This document shows positions 22,098 to 32,951 of a stretch of DNA of 64,000 nt, piece by piece (the first letter of the stretch is position 1; every line of letters begins with the position of its first letter). The notes under the pieces are model-generated. The model saw only the letters and a program-made list of their open reading frames with translations. It searched no databases and had not been told where the DNA came from. A program made the translations under genes and the position numbers. Where the stretch lies: contig CP012809.1 of assembly GCA_001936135.1 (NCBI GenBank), positions 3,893,501 to 3,957,500 of the forward strand, read 5' to 3'. The stretch is from Saccharomycopsis fibuligera x Saccharomycopsis cf. fibuligera. Taxonomy: Eukaryota; Ascomycota; Saccharomycetes; Ascoideales; Saccharomycopsidaceae.

Positions 22098-22550
22098 TGA
22101 CTCACCCCAGATAAGACCCATTGGCACCCCCTTATACACGCGCTTCAACGCACACCCCCGTTATGCCCAGCATTATATCAACATCCACTGCTATCCATTA
22201 CACTATGCTACAACCACACAAAACACTGTATATATACTCTCTGTGCCACTGGTGATCTCACTGCCAGTCACCGTTCACTACATCCTGTCGCACTTTTATA
22301 CCGCTAGCAAAAGAAAAAAAAATTCACACTGTTGCACATATATCTACACAACTCTCTGTTGCTGCCTCGTCCAGCAGGAAAAATGACAGGCGCATACGGC
22401 TCAGGGCACAGATTCATTGACCAACCAATTGACCGACCGACTGACTGACTCATCCCGCTATTCATACAGCAGCCACAACATATATAGCTACAGTAAAATG
22501 GTACGTGCAATTTGCAGCTTATAGCTTGCCAAAAAGCTCTATTTGACTCA
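22098..22550. promoter_or_regulatory. Three TGACTCA (Gcn4-type) sites upstream of CPA1
   Basis: Perfect TGACTCA heptamers occur at 22098-22104, 22446-22452 and 22544-22550, about 400, 745 and 845 bp before the CPA1 ATG. Gcn4 binds TGASTCA and activates arginine genes in yeasts, so general amino-acid control of CPA1 is a fair inference. Confidence 0.55.
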
Positions 22551-23185
22551 TATACTGACTCGCTCATATATTTCTTCACTCGCTCATATATTTCCTCACT
22601 CACTTGCTTTCTTACTTGTGCACCACTTTCACTTTTCGGTGCGCATGCAGCGCACTGTTTTGTCAAGAGCAGTGCTACTGCTGCAAAACCGTTTGCACTA
22701 GTATGTATCATAGCTAATAGCTAGTACTATATGCCACAACACCGCAGCACTCAAAAGCAGGGCAATTTGAAGCATGCTAATATAAATAAACTGACTTATT
22801 CTTAAAATTTATAGGTCTGCATACTTATACTGTTAGGAATCTGTCTTTGATTGTGTAAATATATATGTAGGCATCCTATTGCTGACCGTAAGTGGAAAGT
22901 AGTATGTGCAAGATTCTTGAGTAGTGTACTCAAACTGAAGAATCTAGACAAGAAAAGGTTGAACGCAATCGTGCCATTTCTATTTTCTATTTAGCACTTT
23001 TAAAATGATCCTTTTTGTGAGGTTTCGGGCTAAAAATCCTGCAATTTGACTCAAGTCCAACACTTACAACAGTACTTTGTAATGACCTTACAGCAAACAA
23101 AAGTACAAATCATATTTATCAAAAGTATATGAATTTCTAAAATTACAAATAGTATCGAAAATACTACACTACTACTAATACAAAC

Positions 23186-25909
23186 TTATTGCATATTTTG
23201 CACAAATTCAATAGCCCTCTCCCCTTCATCCTCAAACTCTTTAATCATCTCATCACATTTAATCTTTAGCAATTTTTTGCATTGTTCAGTTTGATACTGA
23301 ATCCATTCTCCAATAGTCATATTCAATTCCTTTTGGGGCACTTGATTTATGAACGCAGCTAATATGCCATCTATATCTTGATTCAATTGATAATCCAAAC
23401 ATGAAATATCTTTTAAAAATTCATTTGCTTTTTGAAGATCTTCATATTTGCTTGAGATTTCCGTTTTGGGTTTGGGAGTCCAATGCGGTATGGAATTTAT
23501 CGTGCGTAATTGAATTTCATTATTAGTATTTAATGGTGCTGGCGTTAATGGTGTAAAATCGTTAATGCTTTCTATTTGATCACTTGTGCCTTCAGCGTCG
23601 GGATTGAAAATTGGAGTGCTCATCATTTGCCCATTGGATTTAGCTGGAGTGGTAAGTCGTTCAAAATTGTTGCCGTCCTTTTTTTCATATACTGATATGC
23701 TCACGTCATAGTCAGAATCATCAAGATTAGCAGGATTAAGGCTATAGTTGCGGAAATCTATTCTTGTGCTTTCCATCATCCTTGGTGTAGATTCTGGTGG
23801 TGGTGATGGTGATACCATTCTACCAGTACGTGGGCGGCTAGGGGTTTCTTCTTCAGGAATATCATTGATATCCGTTTGAAGCACGCTTTCAATAAGCTTG
23901 TTTTGGAAATCATTATCTGGTTTCTTCAATACTGGAATTCCGGAATCAAGTTTTTGGTTACGCAATAATTTGAATTGTGATAGCGGGGTACTGCTAGAAT
24001 ACAATGATGGGTCTTTCTTTTCCGGTGATAAAATCTCCGAATCTTCTATCAACGAACTGAGATCCAGTTCGTTTTCTTCAGCCACCTCATGAATAGCTTT
24101 GTTACTTTTGAACACATTACTAGCTGGTTTTTTGAAAATTGGATTATCATGGTGGTCATCCCTACTTGGAGCCGGATCACTACCTTGCTGAATCAGAGTG
24201 GCGCTTTGAAAACTGACCGATGGTTCGTCCACTATGTCGCCTTGCCCTTGCGAGTATCCAATAATTGCATCTTTGTTTTGGGGATTAGCTTTTGGAGTTT
24301 CCAAAGCTTTTTCATTTGTAGACTTTTTTGCTTTCAAAGTTGAATTGCTTTTTTCAACATCGTCATTAATCGGCACTTCGTCAAAATCATTGGGGTTGTT
24401 ACCGTGAGCATTATCATTGAACCCCTCATCATGTGCACTTCTATTGAGCGCATCGCCGTGAACGTTGCCGTTATTACTTTCATCTTGGGGCTTAGACTTG
24501 TCAAAATGCCGCGTGGACTCGCTAACAACTTCTGAGTTGTGTATTTCTTTGTTCAGAGTTTTATTAGTTGATTCTTGAGTAATGGTGCTGTTTCTTTTGT
24601 CATCTTGAGAATCCGCTTTAGCATCCCCAATATTTTGCTTCTCCTTCTGGCTCGCCTTTTCCAGCGTTATTGTTTTATCGCTGGCATTTTCATCATTATT
24701 ATTATCATTATTATTGGCGTTTTTCGTACTTGAAGTTTTCGCCTGCTTTGGTGCTTTTTTACGCTTTTGTTTTTTGGGTTTATCCATTTCATCGTCACTG
24801 GAAAATAAGAGTCCTTGTTTCTTTTTTGTTATTTTCATTGCCTTGGTTTTACTCAAATTAACCGCCGTAGAGTTGTATTTTTGTAATGTTTTAAATTTCC
24901 TCAATGATTTGTCAAAACTAGTTAAAGTATCAAAATCACCACTGGATCGGTTTTCTTTATTGCTGTCTGGGAGATTCTTTAAGAACTGCAATGATTCGTC
25001 CAGATTATCATCTAGCAAATTCTTTTTCAGCGAAGTGTTCTGGGGTGCACGCTTACTTCTTTTATTGAGGTTGCTTGCACTGGAAGAAATCAATGCGCCG
25101 TTAGTGTTTGCAGAGCTATCCTCAGAGTCACTAACATCTTCTGAGCTATTTCTCTTTCGTGAAGGCCTCTGTGTTTTGCTGCTATTTTTTGAGCTAGCAT
25201 TAGATGGTTGGCTATCTGAATTCTGTTTAGTACTGCTATTGAAGAAATAGCAATCCGGTGAAAATTTCTTATGTTCGGTTAATGGATGGTCATCTTCTCC
25301 CCAATCTTCCAAAGAAAGTCTGCAGTACAAGCAAACACAATAATCATCATTGGGCGAAGCAGGTAAACTGTAAAACCCGGCTTCTATTAGATCTTCTTTG
25401 GATGGTTTCTCTTTGGGCCAGAATTTGAAGAAGTCTTTTCTAATTTTGATCGCCTGTTTGGAATTTGGATTAGCAAATACTGAGTTACTTGACCAGTCGT
25501 AATTCAGTAAAAGATTATGGCTATTATTTTGCTTCCTATGTTTCAGCCCCTTTGAAGATTTACTAGTATTTTTTTGACTTGACAGATCAACACTTGATTC
25601 AGTAAAGAAGTCTCTTTCGCTTCTTGCCTTATGGAAAAGGGCATAGGAGCATTTAGGATTGAGCTTTAAGTGATGGTCAGTAATGTCTTTGACATTCTTC
25701 CAGCCATGATCTTTCTTCATGCAGCAGAAACAGGTCACTTGGTCGCGTTTTGTCTTTGTTGGGGTAAAGTAAAACCCATGTTTGGCCATAGACTGCACCG
25801 AGGGAGACTTGTAAGGCCATGAGATGTCCTCGGTCTTGGTCTTGCCAACCTGATGATTGTAGAAAGTCTGAACCCTGATTTCATCACAAGAGGGTTTCAG
25901 CAGCGACAT
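23186..25909 (-). CDS. BIR1: Survivin-like chromosomal passenger protein with two BIR domains
   Basis: Fungal survivin orthologue that targets the Ipl1/Aurora-Sli15 chromosomal passenger complex to centromeres (known for the family). 907 residues from the ATG at 25909. BIR domain 1 spans about residues 20-95, with zinc ligands Cys60, Cys63, His80 and Cys87. BIR domain 2 spans about 157-223, with Cys193, Cys196, His213 and Cys220. A long Asn/Ser/Lys-rich disordered region follows, with SDSEDS-like acidic phosphorylation candidates and several Thr/Ser-Pro sites. The last 100 or so residues are predicted helical and acidic (EWIQYQTEQCKKLLKIK), as expected for the survivin/INCENP-contact end. The length is close to the baker's yeast protein (about 954). 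Divergent from NUP120. Confidence 0.95.
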   Translation of the reverse strand: MSLLKPSCDEIRVQTFYNHQVGKTKTEDISWPYKSPSVQSMAKHGFYFTPTKTKRDQVTCFCCMKKDHGWKNVKDITDHHLKLNPKCSYALFHKARSERDFFTESSVDLSSQKNTSKSSKGLKHRKQNNSHNLLLNYDWSSNSVFANPNSKQAIKIRKDFFKFWPKEKPSKEDLIEAGFYSLPASPNDDYCVCLYCRLSLEDWGEDDHPLTEHKKFSPDCYFFNSSTKQNSDSQPSNASSKNSSKTQRPSRKRNSSEDVSDSEDSSANTNGALISSSASNLNKRSKRAPQNTSLKKNLLDDNLDESLQFLKNLPDSNKENRSSGDFDTLTSFDKSLRKFKTLQKYNSTAVNLSKTKAMKITKKKQGLLFSSDDEMDKPKKQKRKKAPKQAKTSSTKNANNNDNNNDENASDKTITLEKASQKEKQNIGDAKADSQDDKRNSTITQESTNKTLNKEIHNSEVVSESTRHFDKSKPQDESNNGNVHGDALNRSAHDEGFNDNAHGNNPNDFDEVPINDDVEKSNSTLKAKKSTNEKALETPKANPQNKDAIIGYSQGQGDIVDEPSVSFQSATLIQQGSDPAPSRDDHHDNPIFKKPASNVFKSNKAIHEVAEENELDLSSLIEDSEILSPEKKDPSLYSSSTPLSQFKLLRNQKLDSGIPVLKKPDNDFQNKLIESVLQTDINDIPEEETPSRPRTGRMVSPSPPPESTPRMMESTRIDFRNYSLNPANLDDSDYDVSISVYEKKDGNNFERLTTPAKSNGQMMSTPIFNPDAEGTSDQIESINDFTPLTPAPLNTNNEIQLRTINSIPHWTPKPKTEISSKYEDLQKANEFLKDISCLDYQLNQDIDGILAAFINQVPQKELNMTIGEWIQYQTEQCKKLLKIKCDEMIKEFEDEGERAIEFVQNMQ

Positions 25910-26531
25910 TTTGTGTTAATAAGTCACTATAATGGTTTGCGTATGGGCGTTTGCTTCTGCTGAGTATCAAGAGCTGATGAAATATTAACTGAATAAGCGC
26001 CCGTTCCCTTAGAGGAACGTAAACAAGTACTACAACAAAACATCACCAAAACAAGCAGAAACAAAAACAAAAACATGTAAACACTTTTGTCACGTGATGT
26101 AAACATAGACTTATGGGAACCCAACATATTGCCACGCGCACTACATCAGAGGTAAATAAAATCATTAATGTTATTTCACTTATAGCACAAATTCGATAAG
26201 ATAATTCTTATTTAACAGAGACAAAAGCTTGAAGTAACTGACATTTAGATTCATGATTTGTGGTGGAAGGACGTTTACATAGCTGACAGCCCCAACATAA
26301 AATGCTCTATTTATCTGTATATTAAGGCGGGTAATAGTTTTAGCACGTGTACCTTTTGTTTTGCGCTAAATTTTGATATTTTGAATATCTGAATATCGGT
26401 GATGATGATACTGGTGATACTGGTTCAAGAAAGGCACCAAAGCATATTATAGGCACGACAACTGCGATTGCTTTCTAACTCAGACGAGGAAGAATTACCA
26501 CATCAAAAGTACCTAATTGTTTCTTGCAGCA
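25910..26531. promoter_or_regulatory. Divergent BIR1/NUP120 promoter with CACGTG sites
   Basis: 622 bp between divergent starts. TCACGTGA near 26090 matches the Cbf1/bHLH core CACGTG, and a second CACGTG lies near 26344. The functional link is inference. Confidence 0.45.
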
Positions 26532-29500
26532 ATGGTCAAAGTGCGCAGTTCAAATATCGTCAACGCCTTGCGCGAGACCCCCATAGTTGACGCCGACCAT
26601 CTTCCAATGGTCCATCTTGCCATTCCTTCTTCGGTCAAGTCCACCGCAAACCAGCGCTTTTTGCTGCTTTCAAAACACCAACAACTAGCAGCAGACCCTG
26701 AGCAGTATTTTAACAATAAATTAGCAGTTGATAAAGGTGTTCTCCGAGTGCCGGATCATCCTCAGTCCGTTTTGCCGTTTGCCAACATTGCATGGTCCGT
26801 GATAAATAACTCCAAATCTTTGGTGTTGACCCCATTGAATGTTAATAAGAATCTCACTTCAAGCAAACAGTCCGTTGTATCATTGCGAATTGATTTCCCA
26901 GAAAATATTAGAAAGAACTGCTATATATTTAACTTTCAAGTTGGTCAGCAAGATCAAAAATCCACCATAGTAATAGATTTGATTACTGAAAATGGCATCT
27001 TAGTAACGCTCTCATTCAACTTAGATTCAGATTTCAATCTTGCTAGCAGTAAGTCCAAAAATGATGCCTTTAGTGCAGTTGAAAGATGGTGCTTTGTCTC
27101 TATCCCATACGACTTTGATGTGCGAGAACCTCATTACTTGCATTCCATCACCGCTAATGAATTTTTGGTATTTTTTAAAGACGGTGGTATAATCAAGTGC
27201 GCCAGATCTAGTTTCAAAGACGACGTTCAAGTGGGTTTGTTCTCAGACACTTCTTATGTTTCTTCCACTTTAGGTAGGTTCGGAAAATTTCTACCTTTAT
27301 CCAAACGCGCAGATTACGATGAAGATGAAAGCAACTATAATATTCCGCGCGGATTTACTCTCAAGACTAATTTGGATGCAATTGTCATCAATAATGAGTG
27401 GTTAGTGACAGTTTCGTTTAACAGAAAATTGAAAATCTGGTCATTGAACACCGGTACTTTACTCTCTGAACAAAAGCTTTTGTTACATGATCACCAAGCC
27501 AATGAGTTGTTGGATCATAAATTGATTGGTGATGGTAGTCCTTCAAATCTCTTAGCAGCATTGAACGCAGATGACTGTAAAAACGTCAATGATTCACAAA
27601 CTCAGCAATTCTATTTTATTAATTACTTGCCTATTGGTGATGGCCAGTTCAAATTATGGTCTTTGAAAATTAGTAACGTTGATAATGAAAACAATCAAAT
27701 TGAACTAGTGGATGTTGGAGCCAAATTCCAGTATCGTCCAATAATTCCAGACAATAATTCAATTTGGCTAGTAAAAGATTTCAAGCTTGTGGATAAATCA
27801 TTCTTGGATGTGGATAAGAAATTTTATAATAATAAGGACACCAACAAAAAGCCATGGCTCAATTTGGTTGTATTGCTTAAAAGTAATACTTCCTCTATGT
27901 ACCAATTGCTAACCATATTTGAAGATGGCGATCATAACTGGGTTAAGTCAAAACTCAGCTTGCAAATTTTTCCAGACACTCATCCAAACAATTTCCCAGC
28001 TAGTAATTCCCAAGCGGTATCTGAATTTTTCGTTAAACGTATCCTCAACAGCAACGCATACTCCAATGTGGTTATTGAAACAGCGCTAGCATTTTTCGAG
28101 CAAAAATACGTTTCTAAACAAATAAGGTCCAGTATCCCTGTGGATTTGCCAATAAAGGAAAAAGTGTCAGTAATTGTTGGCAAATCAGTGAACTCATCAA
28201 TCTCCAGCGATTACGTTAATGATATTCTTAAGCAATGGCAAAGTTTTGAGTCATTGTGCCAGGAGCTCTTGAAAATAAGCAATGAATCATTATCTTTGAG
28301 CATTATTCAAAGTAGTGGCACTAACACCAGCAGCTTTTTTGTCAGCAAATGTCTTGATTATTCTGCTGTTCGCACTAGCGACGATATAGAAATCTTGTTC
28401 TTGAGCAGAAACAAACTACTTTCCGATTTACCATTGTTATCTACTCCGGGCACTATCGAATCAGACTACAAAAATAGCTGTGGCATTGAAAATGATGCTA
28501 ATATTTTGAAATTCTTGTCAGTGATTTCAAACTTTAAGTACACCTTATCAAGTGATATTCTCATCAATGTAAAATCCTTACTTTTGGAGCAAAACTTCCA
28601 AGGAACCATTATTGAACAATCAGAATATATCTTTAGCAAATGTTTAGCCGGGCGTATTTCTGAAGATTCTTTGCAAAAATTGATGAACGATTTGAATTCT
28701 ATCCCTGATGCGTTTAAAATCATTGGTTATTTGCTAGAATATCCACAAAAAGTGTCATTAAAAAAATACTTGACATTGAATGATAAATATTTACAAGACA
28801 TCAAACAACAAAGCACGACTGCTGACTCGTTACTGAGTGTATACTTGATTCAGTCATTTAAGCAATACTTAACGATTTTTGAGGACATATATTATAATCT
28901 TGTTCTTGTGACTTTAATCTTGAATTTTGATGAGACTATTGCTTCAGTAATCTTGAGCAAAGCGTTGGCTACATATAAAAAAATTCATTTGGCTTATGAA
29001 ACTTTGCAAATCAAATTCACATACCCAGCTACTGAAGAGCCCGAAACTGCACTTCAAGGCGTAAAGATTATTGCTGATGAAGGTCAGTTGGAAGATTCTA
29101 GCTCATTGAATATAGAAACCATTGGTACTCTTATCAACTCATTATTCTACAGAATTGCTCAAAAGCATTTGAATCTCAATGTTGCTACTGATGGTGCTTC
29201 AAACAACAAGATTTTATTTCATTTCATTACGGATGAAAGATTTTATTATGCGGTACTTAATGAATTATCCACCACTAATAACTCTGAAGTGATTCGAAAC
29301 AGCATTTTGGGTTACGAACCGACAGTTGCATCAACTTCATCAGCAGCGTCCTCATTACCAGTGCTTCAACTCTTTAAAGGTCTTACTTACTTAAACAGCA
29401 ACAATTCCACTAAGGCTCTCAATATACTTACCAAACATGCTGCTCAAATTGTATCCTGCAAGCCGTCAAGAGATGAATTAATATTCTTGGACAGTTTAGT

Positions 29501-30446
29501 GCAATTTCTTGACGTTGAATCGTTAAGTGAATTTTACCACACTTTGGCAATTGTTTTCAAGGACCTTTTCTACTATTCCAATGCATTATCGTTGGTAAAA
29601 TTAGCAATTAAGCAATTTGACACTCATGACTCTCAACAAATTAAGGACAATCATGAAAAACGCATTATTATGAAAAATTACCATTTGACGTATTTCAATA
29701 TTGCCTTAGAATTACAAAATTTTGATGCTGCATTTGCTGCATTGCTTGATTTGACCATTGATCCTAAACTAGATGATCCCGAAACATCAAAATCCATCCG
29801 TCATGAAGCTCTCAAAGGGTTCATTTTTACCATTAGTCGTTCTAATGACTTGAAAAACTTTATCACTTATGCCTTCCCGCCAAGCGATGTTGTACAAGTT
29901 GACGAAATCTTGTTTCAAAACGCCAATAGCATCAACTTCAACATGAAACTGTCTGCTTCGTTGCACGCAATCAACAAGTCTTTAACCCATGGCCTCAAAT
30001 ATTTCAAAATCTTGTACGCCTGGCGTCTTAATCATGGTAACGTTAGAGGTGCCACCGAGGCGTTGTACCAATACATTAACAAGTTCAGATACTTGTGCAG
30101 TCATCCAAAACGCGGACGCGCGGTAATTGATATAACCAAAGATGCAAAATTCAGCGGAGTTTTATCCAAGCAGCGCAATATCATTGGTGAGTTATATTTG
30201 ATTATTATCAATTTGATGGATACGTTAAGAGAGCCAAGTGGTGCTGACGGTAGTGATGAGCAGTGGCTCTTGAAGCAAAATTTGAAGTATGTTTACGCCA
30301 ATAGTAGCAGCAGTGGCAGCGGTAAGAGTAGAAAAAGTATTCGCGGAGAAAGAAGTGGTAGTGGCGGTGATGACAATGAGTATGAGATTCTCAAGTATGA
30401 CGAACTAAAGCTGGAATATGAGCGTTTTTTGGATGGTCACTTGTGA
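26532..30446 (+). CDS. NUP120: Nucleoporin Nup120 (Nup160 family), Y-complex subunit
   Basis: Scaffold subunit of the nuclear pore Y-complex, needed for pore assembly and mRNA export. 1304 residues from the ATG at 26532; the five codons upstream begin with TTG and are ignored. The N-terminal beta-propeller carries the family-like stretch FDVREPHYLHSITANEFLVFFKDGGIIKCAR and WLVTVSFNRKLKIWSLNTG. The C-terminal two thirds is alpha-helical solenoid (for example FKDLFYYSNALSLVKLAIKQF and LKYFKILYAWRLNHGNVRGATEALYQYI). It ends in a Ser/Gly/Arg-rich loop and an acidic tail. It is longer than the 1037-residue baker's yeast protein. It shares a promoter region with BIR1. Confidence 0.9.
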   Translation: MVKVRSSNIVNALRETPIVDADHLPMVHLAIPSSVKSTANQRFLLLSKHQQLAADPEQYFNNKLAVDKGVLRVPDHPQSVLPFANIAWSVINNSKSLVLTPLNVNKNLTSSKQSVVSLRIDFPENIRKNCYIFNFQVGQQDQKSTIVIDLITENGILVTLSFNLDSDFNLASSKSKNDAFSAVERWCFVSIPYDFDVREPHYLHSITANEFLVFFKDGGIIKCARSSFKDDVQVGLFSDTSYVSSTLGRFGKFLPLSKRADYDEDESNYNIPRGFTLKTNLDAIVINNEWLVTVSFNRKLKIWSLNTGTLLSEQKLLLHDHQANELLDHKLIGDGSPSNLLAALNADDCKNVNDSQTQQFYFINYLPIGDGQFKLWSLKISNVDNENNQIELVDVGAKFQYRPIIPDNNSIWLVKDFKLVDKSFLDVDKKFYNNKDTNKKPWLNLVVLLKSNTSSMYQLLTIFEDGDHNWVKSKLSLQIFPDTHPNNFPASNSQAVSEFFVKRILNSNAYSNVVIETALAFFEQKYVSKQIRSSIPVDLPIKEKVSVIVGKSVNSSISSDYVNDILKQWQSFESLCQELLKISNESLSLSIIQSSGTNTSSFFVSKCLDYSAVRTSDDIEILFLSRNKLLSDLPLLSTPGTIESDYKNSCGIENDANILKFLSVISNFKYTLSSDILINVKSLLLEQNFQGTIIEQSEYIFSKCLAGRISEDSLQKLMNDLNSIPDAFKIIGYLLEYPQKVSLKKYLTLNDKYLQDIKQQSTTADSLLSVYLIQSFKQYLTIFEDIYYNLVLVTLILNFDETIASVILSKALATYKKIHLAYETLQIKFTYPATEEPETALQGVKIIADEGQLEDSSSLNIETIGTLINSLFYRIAQKHLNLNVATDGASNNKILFHFITDERFYYAVLNELSTTNNSEVIRNSILGYEPTVASTSSAASSLPVLQLFKGLTYLNSNNSTKALNILTKHAAQIVSCKPSRDELIFLDSLVQFLDVESLSEFYHTLAIVFKDLFYYSNALSLVKLAIKQFDTHDSQQIKDNHEKRIIMKNYHLTYFNIALELQNFDAAFAALLDLTIDPKLDDPETSKSIRHEALKGFIFTISRSNDLKNFITYAFPPSDVVQVDEILFQNANSINFNMKLSASLHAINKSLTHGLKYFKILYAWRLNHGNVRGATEALYQYINKFRYLCSHPKRGRAVIDITKDAKFSGVLSKQRNIIGELYLIIINLMDTLREPSGADGSDEQWLLKQNLKYVYANSSSSGSGKSRKSIRGERSGSGGDDNEYEILKYDELKLEYERFLDGHL

Positions 30447-31295
30447 GGTGTGTCGTGTGTGTGTGTGGTGTGGCTAACAAAAGGCGCAACGAGTTTCAAA
30501 TTTAATTAAATATAAGCACTTTGTTATATAAATTTCTTCTTCTTTTACAATGATAATGTAATGTGTTTTTTTTTCTTGTATTTTGTTTTGCTTGTTTTTC
30601 TATAAATATCATCAAGTGAGTTGTCTGTAAGCGTACATGTAAGACATCCCTCAAAGAGGCTTGAGAGTGAAAAAAATCGGCACTAAAATGATAATAGAAG
30701 CTGCTTTGTGAGCCACGCTGAAAACTTTCTCGCATGTTGTAATACGTATTTTACAGTATCATGAGTCCAAAATACAGATTAAAAGCAGGTAACTTGGAAG
30801 TCAAAGAAAAATAGCTAAGCATTAATGACAATAAATTTTGATATAAAAAAAAAAGAAAAAAAAAAAAGCTTGAATATGGAACGAGTTAAGAAAAGTCTGA
30901 AATTGATATCGATGAGAACAAAAAACTAAGAAATATGAAACTTTTAAATGTAGAACTGTACATGAGGAAAACGGAAATGAAAAATAAAAGAATAAAAAAT
31001 TTTTAGATAGCAGCAATTTTTTCATAAAAAAAAAAAAATAAAAAAAATAAAAATAAAGCGCTTTATGTGAACAGTAGATAATGACGGCAAAAAGATGAAA
31101 CAAGAAATTAACTAAAGAAGAAAAGAACCAAAAATGAGATATTATGTGATTATAGCTAACGACGAAGCAAAAGAAGCGAATATAATGAAAAAATATAGAG
31201 GTAGTAGATGCATAATATGTTGCTGTTTTATTTTTGTTTGGTTTGATTGATTGATTGGCAAAGAGCTGTCAGTTGTTTTGTTTTGTTTTTTTTTT
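30447..31295. other. Convergent spacer, NUP120 and SLY41-like gene
   Basis: 849 bp with a short GT repeat just after the NUP120 stop and several A-rich tracts (about 30842-30868 and 31026-31056). No gene or structured RNA was recognised. Confidence 0.5.
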
Positions 31296-32951
31296 TTAGT
31301 GCTTCTTGTTACCACCCCATCTATCATAACAATACAAACCAACCATGGTCAAAACCAATCCTAATCCTTGCACTGCATTCAATGGTTGAGCTTCCCAAAT
31401 CAAAGCAGCAAAAATCACCACGATTCGTTTGAAAATATTAGCAATTGAATAACTCACTGGAGAAATCAACCCCAAGATATGGAAAGCTAGCAACGATTGA
31501 ATAAAATGCACTAAACCATGGGACATCATCAAAATGAAAACTTTGGAATCAATCATCAATAAGGAAAAAACCGAATTTGAAAAAAATTCACTAGACAAAT
31601 AGATTGGGAAAGTGAATGCAAATCCGATTATTGAGCAGTAAAATAAAATGGTTAGTTTATCAACTTTTTTCTTCTCATTGATTTTCTTGATGGTAGTTTC
31701 TTCTTCCTTATCAACTGGCAAAATGTTGGAGTATTTTGAGCCATTTTGGGCACTGTAATCATTGTCACTGGCAAGCAAATTTGTCTTGTAAGTCAAGATT
31801 TTCTTGGCAAATATATTTTGGGAAACAAAAATTAACATGGATATAAACGCATAAACGAGACCTTTAAGGTATGCTGATTTTTCCGCCACTAGGCTGTGGC
31901 TATTTGTGCTGGTGCTACTACTGTAACTTGATTTCTTGTGATTTTTGAATAAACAAGTCAACATGATTCCCACCATCAATGGAATCAAAGTCAAGTAAGT
32001 GACAGTTGGGTACTTCACCTGGAAAAGTAGTCTATAGCTCAATACCGTGACGATTGGAGAAAGTGCCTTGATGGTATGCACCATAGATACGGGGATCAAC
32101 GAAGTGGCATTATGAGAAGTGATATGGCCAATGAATTGAAACATGCCCATAGGCACAGTTTGAGTCAAAATAAGTCTTGTTGGTTTGATGATTTCATGCA
32201 ATGTAGTGAATTTTTTCTCGGTGAGCTGGATTGGGAAAGTACCTAGGGGGAACGAATGCGCAATTTTAGGGTTACTGAATACTATAACATAGGTTATAAA
32301 ACAAAGCATTGATGTAAGGAGAAACTGAATTTCCGTCAACGTCACTGGATACTTATAAATCTTCAAGATTGATTTTGTCAAATTGGACGAAAGCACTGAA
32401 GACAAGTACCAAGCAGCACAGAGAAATATGATTTTGAAATTGATACGTTCTAGTATACTCGCTAGTTTCAAATCAAATTTTGTACCATCCATGATTTTGC
32501 CATTACCAGTTATTTTGTAGCCAGGCGGGCTGAATAGAAATCGGTTTTGGTCGGGCGTATTGTTTCCCACTTTTGCGTAAAAGTTTGTGTACGATACCCC
32601 GGTGGATATGGAAAGACCTCTTTGTCTGGTTTTTTTTCTCCCAGCAGCATGAGAAGCGCTGTTGTGGTGATTATGGTGATGATGATTATGAGAAGTTGGA
32701 TGTAAATCGGTGCTGGCATTGGTGAAGCCAGAGAACGCTTCGCTGGAAGTGCTCGGCACTCTGGTTGAGTCATTGTCGATATTGACATTATTATTGTTCT
32801 TTAAGGCACTTTCAACTGATTCTTTTTGGCTTTGAGATGGTTGAGAATAGCGACGCTCAGGCGCACTCAAATGGATACTTTTGGTTCTATGATGGTGGTG
32901 AGTCGACGATGATCCGCCAGCGGTTTCTGTTGAGTATGTAGTCGAAATCAT
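31296..32951 (-). CDS. SLY41: Sly41-like triose-phosphate-translocator family transporter
   Basis: A multi-pass transporter of the triose-phosphate/nucleotide-sugar translocator family. Baker's yeast Sly41 sits in the ER and, when overproduced, suppresses loss of the Rab Ypt1. The first ATG is at 32951 (551 residues); the frame upstream opens only with a GTG. About 170 N-terminal residues are hydrophilic with His-rich runs (HNHHHHNHH) and Ser/Thr stretches. The TPT domain then begins at IIFLCAAWYLSSVLSSNLTKSIL. Diagnostic parts include TSHNATSLIPVSMVHTIKALSPI and LISPVSYSIANIFKRIVVIFAALIWEAQPLN near the end. A charged loop interrupts the middle. The substrate cannot be read from sequence. Confidence 0.88.
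   Translation of the reverse strand: MISTTYSTETAGGSSSTHHHHRTKSIHLSAPERRYSQPSQSQKESVESALKNNNNVNIDNDSTRVPSTSSEAFSGFTNASTDLHPTSHNHHHHNHHNSASHAAGRKKTRQRGLSISTGVSYTNFYAKVGNNTPDQNRFLFSPPGYKITGNGKIMDGTKFDLKLASILERINFKIIFLCAAWYLSSVLSSNLTKSILKIYKYPVTLTEIQFLLTSMLCFITYVIVFSNPKIAHSFPLGTFPIQLTEKKFTTLHEIIKPTRLILTQTVPMGMFQFIGHITSHNATSLIPVSMVHTIKALSPIVTVLSYRLLFQVKYPTVTYLTLIPLMVGIMLTCLFKNHKKSSYSSSTSTNSHSLVAEKSAYLKGLVYAFISMLIFVSQNIFAKKILTYKTNLLASDNDYSAQNGSKYSNILPVDKEEETTIKKINEKKKVDKLTILFYCSIIGFAFTFPIYLSSEFFSNSVFSLLMIDSKVFILMMSHGLVHFIQSLLAFHILGLISPVSYSIANIFKRIVVIFAALIWEAQPLNAVQGLGLVLTMVGLYCYDRWGGNKKH

Larger units (their letters stand above)
21702..23185. other. Intergenic region between CPA1 and BIR1
   Basis: A 1.5-kb region with a long T-rich tract (about 21977-22018), GACTGACT- and CTCGCTCATATAT-type short tandems (about 22430-22600), the CPA1 regulatory elements listed separately, and the 3' flank of BIR1. 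A 135-codon open frame on the minus strand (22304-22711) runs through the tandems and is not supported as a gene. Confidence 0.5.

Noticed and set aside
21795-22130. Arginine attenuator peptide uORF
   Set aside because: I read the minus strand upstream of CPA1 for a short Asp-Tyr-rich peptide and found none. The only near uORF is the unrelated 8-codon one, and the next ATG (about 22121) gives a longer unrelated frame.
22304-22711. 135-codon minus-strand ORF upstream of CPA1
   Set aside because: It runs through short tandem repeats and promoter-type sequence, with no recognisable domain.
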